Assembly: GCA_005408345.1 (NCBI GenBank)
Contig: SEMN01000026.1
Span: 1,148,536-1,212,535, forward strand
Source: Macquaria australasica
Taxonomy: Eukaryota; Chordata; Actinopteri; Centrarchiformes; Percichthyidae
Direction of reading: 5' to 3'
DNA: 64,000 nucleotides
Numbering within the stretch: position 1 is the stretch's first letter; each line of letters starts with the position of its first letter. The notes beneath the pieces were generated by a model, which was not told the origin of the DNA, searched no databases, and saw only the letters and a list, made by a program, of their open reading frames with translations. This document shows, one piece after another, positions 61,952 to 64,000 of this stretch. The translations under genes were made by a program, and so were the position numbers.

Positions 61952-63026
61952 TGCAGAGAAAGTAATGCTGTGGGTGTAAAAAGAATAATAATTTTAATAC
62001 TCTGCAGTAGAAAATATAGTCATAATCAGTATTTCTGCTCATGACATATTTTTATTTTAACCTGCACACAGAATAACGCTTTTATTTATTGTCACCCCCA
62101 ATGGATGTTAATCAATTCAACCGTTAGCCTATGTGTACAATTGATAGTCTGCTTTAAAAATATAACTGCATAAAACAAAATATTTTAACTGACGTATTTA
62201 AGTTAATTGGTATATTTTAACTCCTGCAGCATGCGACAATTGATCATATTCATATTAAATGACAATAGCAGCTATAGGAGATTTTAATATCAGTGCAGGG
62301 AGGAGTGTCTGTCCTGTACACACGCTGAACCACACACTCTTCACAGGTCTAAATTTAGAGGTTGGAAACAACATGGCAGCTTCAATATGGGCCTTGTTTT
62401 GACTCTGTGTGCAGGTGTGGTTCCAGAACAGGCGGATGAAGGATAAAAGGCAGCGTTTGGCGATGTCCTGGCCCCATCCAGCAGACCCCAGCTTCTACAC
62501 TTACATGATGACGCACGCGGCAGCTACAGGAAGTCTACCTTACCCTTTCCACTCGCACATGCCTCTACATTACTACCCGCACGTCGGTGTCACGGCAGCA
62601 GCAGCCGCCGCCGCCGCCACCGGAGCTGCCTCGTCACCTTTCGCCACTTCCATCCGGCCCCTCGATACCTTCCGAGCACTCTCCCACCCCTACTCGCGGC
62701 CAGAGCTCCTGTGCAGCTTCAGGCACCCGGGACTCTACCAGTCACCCGCAGGCCTGAATAGCTCAGCAGCGGCATCAGCGGCTGCGGCGGCTGCGGCAGC
62801 GGCGGCGGCGGTCAGCGCCCCATCCACCGGGCCTTGTTCGTGTCTCAGCTGCCACAGCAGCCAGGCGGCGAGCGCGCTGGGCTCCAGGAGCGCCAGCGCT
62901 GACTTTACCTGCACAGCTTCGGGGCAAAGATCCGAGAGTGGATTTCTGCCGTATTCTGCTGCTGTTCTCAGCAAGACCTCAGTCCCGTCACCAGACCAAC
63001 GAGAAGAAACTTCACTTAACAGATAA
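60848..63026 (+). CDS. evx2: Homeobox protein even-skipped homolog 2
   Basis: Nuclear even-skipped-family homeodomain protein, a transcriptional repressor expressed in spinal interneurons, tailbud and fins and co-regulated with 5' Hoxd genes. Three coding exons, 60848-61241, 61640-61872 and 62415-63026, give 412 residues. Introns are 398 bp (phase 1, GTAACA/TTTAG) and 542 bp (phase 0, GTACAC/GTGCAG). The start MMERIRKEMILMERGLHSPVAGKR is the conserved Evx2 N-terminus. The homeodomain is at about 164-223 ([59 protein letters not shown]), split by intron 2 just before VWFQNRR as in all Evx genes. Downstream are RLAMSWPHPADPSFYTYMM, polyalanine tracts and the PCSCLSCHS and SESGFLPYSAAVLSKT motifs. 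It is divergent from hoxd12a and marks the 5' end of the cluster. No AATAAA was found before the window end. Confidence 0.97.
61904..61947. repeat. (GT)n microsatellite in evx2 intron 2
   Basis: About 22 GT units starting some 30 bases after the donor of evx2 intron 2. Intron 1 also holds a degenerate ATT repeat (about 61369-61435). Confidence 0.9.
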
Positions 63027-64000
63027 CTCATCACGCAGCCTACATAACCGTTTCATATTTTGCTCTAGTCCTCCTTTAGGGGTTAGGCCTACTTTAAAAA
63101 TCACACCTGGGTAAAGCAGTCGTTTATTAGGCAGCATTGTAAACACACACAAACAAAAGATCCATTTCTTAAAGTCTGATTCAAGTCCAAAAGACTCTTT
63201 ATAACGAAAAGCTAAAGCACCGAAATTTTTGCAAAAAAAAAACTTTTCTAAAAGCTTGTGCCCTCGTGCTGTGCCAGTAGACCATTTTTTTATGGGCTGT
63301 GCAAGATTAACTTACACATATTTGGAAAAATAGCAACCATGCAGTGTATCCATTCTGTTCCCATGCCTCAGCCATATTGTGCCATTTCAAATTAATTTAT
63401 TTGTTTCTACAAATCCCACAAATTGAGCCAAGAGCTGCAACTGAGTCTCGTGCCATATTTCTGCGGCTCAAATGTCCAACATTCAGCGTGCCAAACCCAG
63501 CCTACCTTGACTCCTTTCTTTGGCTTTAAGATACAAACGTGAGCTAATTATACTATCTAAATTTAGATAGCAGAAGGTCCTGCTTTTCTGCCCAGCAGCA
63601 TATCTTTCTTCACTAGGCCTAATAGACTGAGATTTTGGCAGCAATAGCTTCTCCAACACCCAGCCTGTGCTCTGTGGGGACACCCCTAATCAGCTAGAAG
63701 GTGCATATCATTTTGCACCGCGTCTTTCGTGTCAATTTTTATGTTAATAATGAGAGGATCATGACAAAAATTGCCAATCATGTACCTAGATGGAGCTCCT
63801 TTGAATACACGACTGTAAGAAAGTTCCTCGTTTTGAGACCCGCTGTCAAGTGCTAACAACCCGCGGAGGGAAGTCATTAGACATACAAAAGACCTGGAAC
63901 AAAGCGACAGTCCTGGTACACAGAATGCACTGCATGAGGATAATATTTGACAGATGTAGGGTTTAAAAATATTACACACAAAGCAGCCTACAAAGAGCCC
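63027..64000. other. evx2 3' flank
   Basis: Contains the evx2 3' UTR and flank. No further gene is seen. lnpa is expected beyond this side in fish, but no lunapark exon was recognised. Confidence 0.6.

Overview
The window is a teleost Hoxd cluster of the 'a' type (hoxda), almost certainly from a ray-finned fish and probably a spiny-rayed (percomorph) one. Six two-exon Hox genes lie head to tail on the minus strand in the order hoxd3a, hoxd4a, hoxd9a, hoxd10a, hoxd11a, hoxd12a (left to right, 3' to 5' of the cluster). They are followed at the right end by the three-exon gene evx2 on the plus strand. The paralogue content (3, 4, 9-12, no 1 or 8), sub-kilobase introns, fish-type interspersed repeats and many CA/GT microsatellites point to a teleost. 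The species cannot be named from the sequence alone.

Layout. 1-5.8 kb is 3' flank plus the hoxd3a 3' UTR. hoxd3a is at 5.9-7.2 kb. 7.2-16.3 kb holds no coding gene but carries candidate 5' non-coding exons of hoxd3a and a consensus DR5 retinoic-acid element. hoxd4a is at 16.3-17.4 kb, with mir-10b about 1 kb upstream on the same strand. 17.4-30.7 kb is where paralogues 5-8 would lie in an ancestral cluster; it is coding-empty but contains an orphan Hox-like promoter, CTCF-like motifs and palindromes. hoxd9a (30.7-32.0 kb) and hoxd10a (34.2-36.0 kb) are closely packed, then come hoxd11a (40.1-41.6 kb) and hoxd12a (46.7-48.1 kb). The 12.8 kb between hoxd12a and evx2 contains a hAT-type MITE, another interspersed repeat and CTCF-like motifs. 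It shows no hoxd13a homeobox. evx2 (60.8-63.0 kb) ends about 1 kb before the window edge.

How the parts work together. The Hox proteins are nuclear homeodomain transcription factors that specify position along the body axis and in the fins, and Evx2 is the even-skipped-type repressor coupled to the 5' end of the cluster. All six Hox genes have a CAYGTG/CACATG E-box 60-180 bp upstream of the start codon with a CCAAT box nearby; in hoxd4a, hoxd9a and hoxd10a the two sites are almost equally spaced. mir-10b is encoded on the Hox strand, and predicted sites for it occur in the 3' UTRs of hoxd10a (8-mer) and hoxd3a (7-mer), giving a possible within-cluster feedback loop. CTCF-like motifs point left in the 3' half of the cluster and right in the 5' half, the divergent arrangement expected at a domain boundary.

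Coding assignments rest on full homeodomains, reading frames across splice junctions and flanking motifs, and are firm. Regulatory calls rest on motif matches by eye and are hypotheses. I found no wholly new protein system; the most interesting unexplained signals are non-coding.
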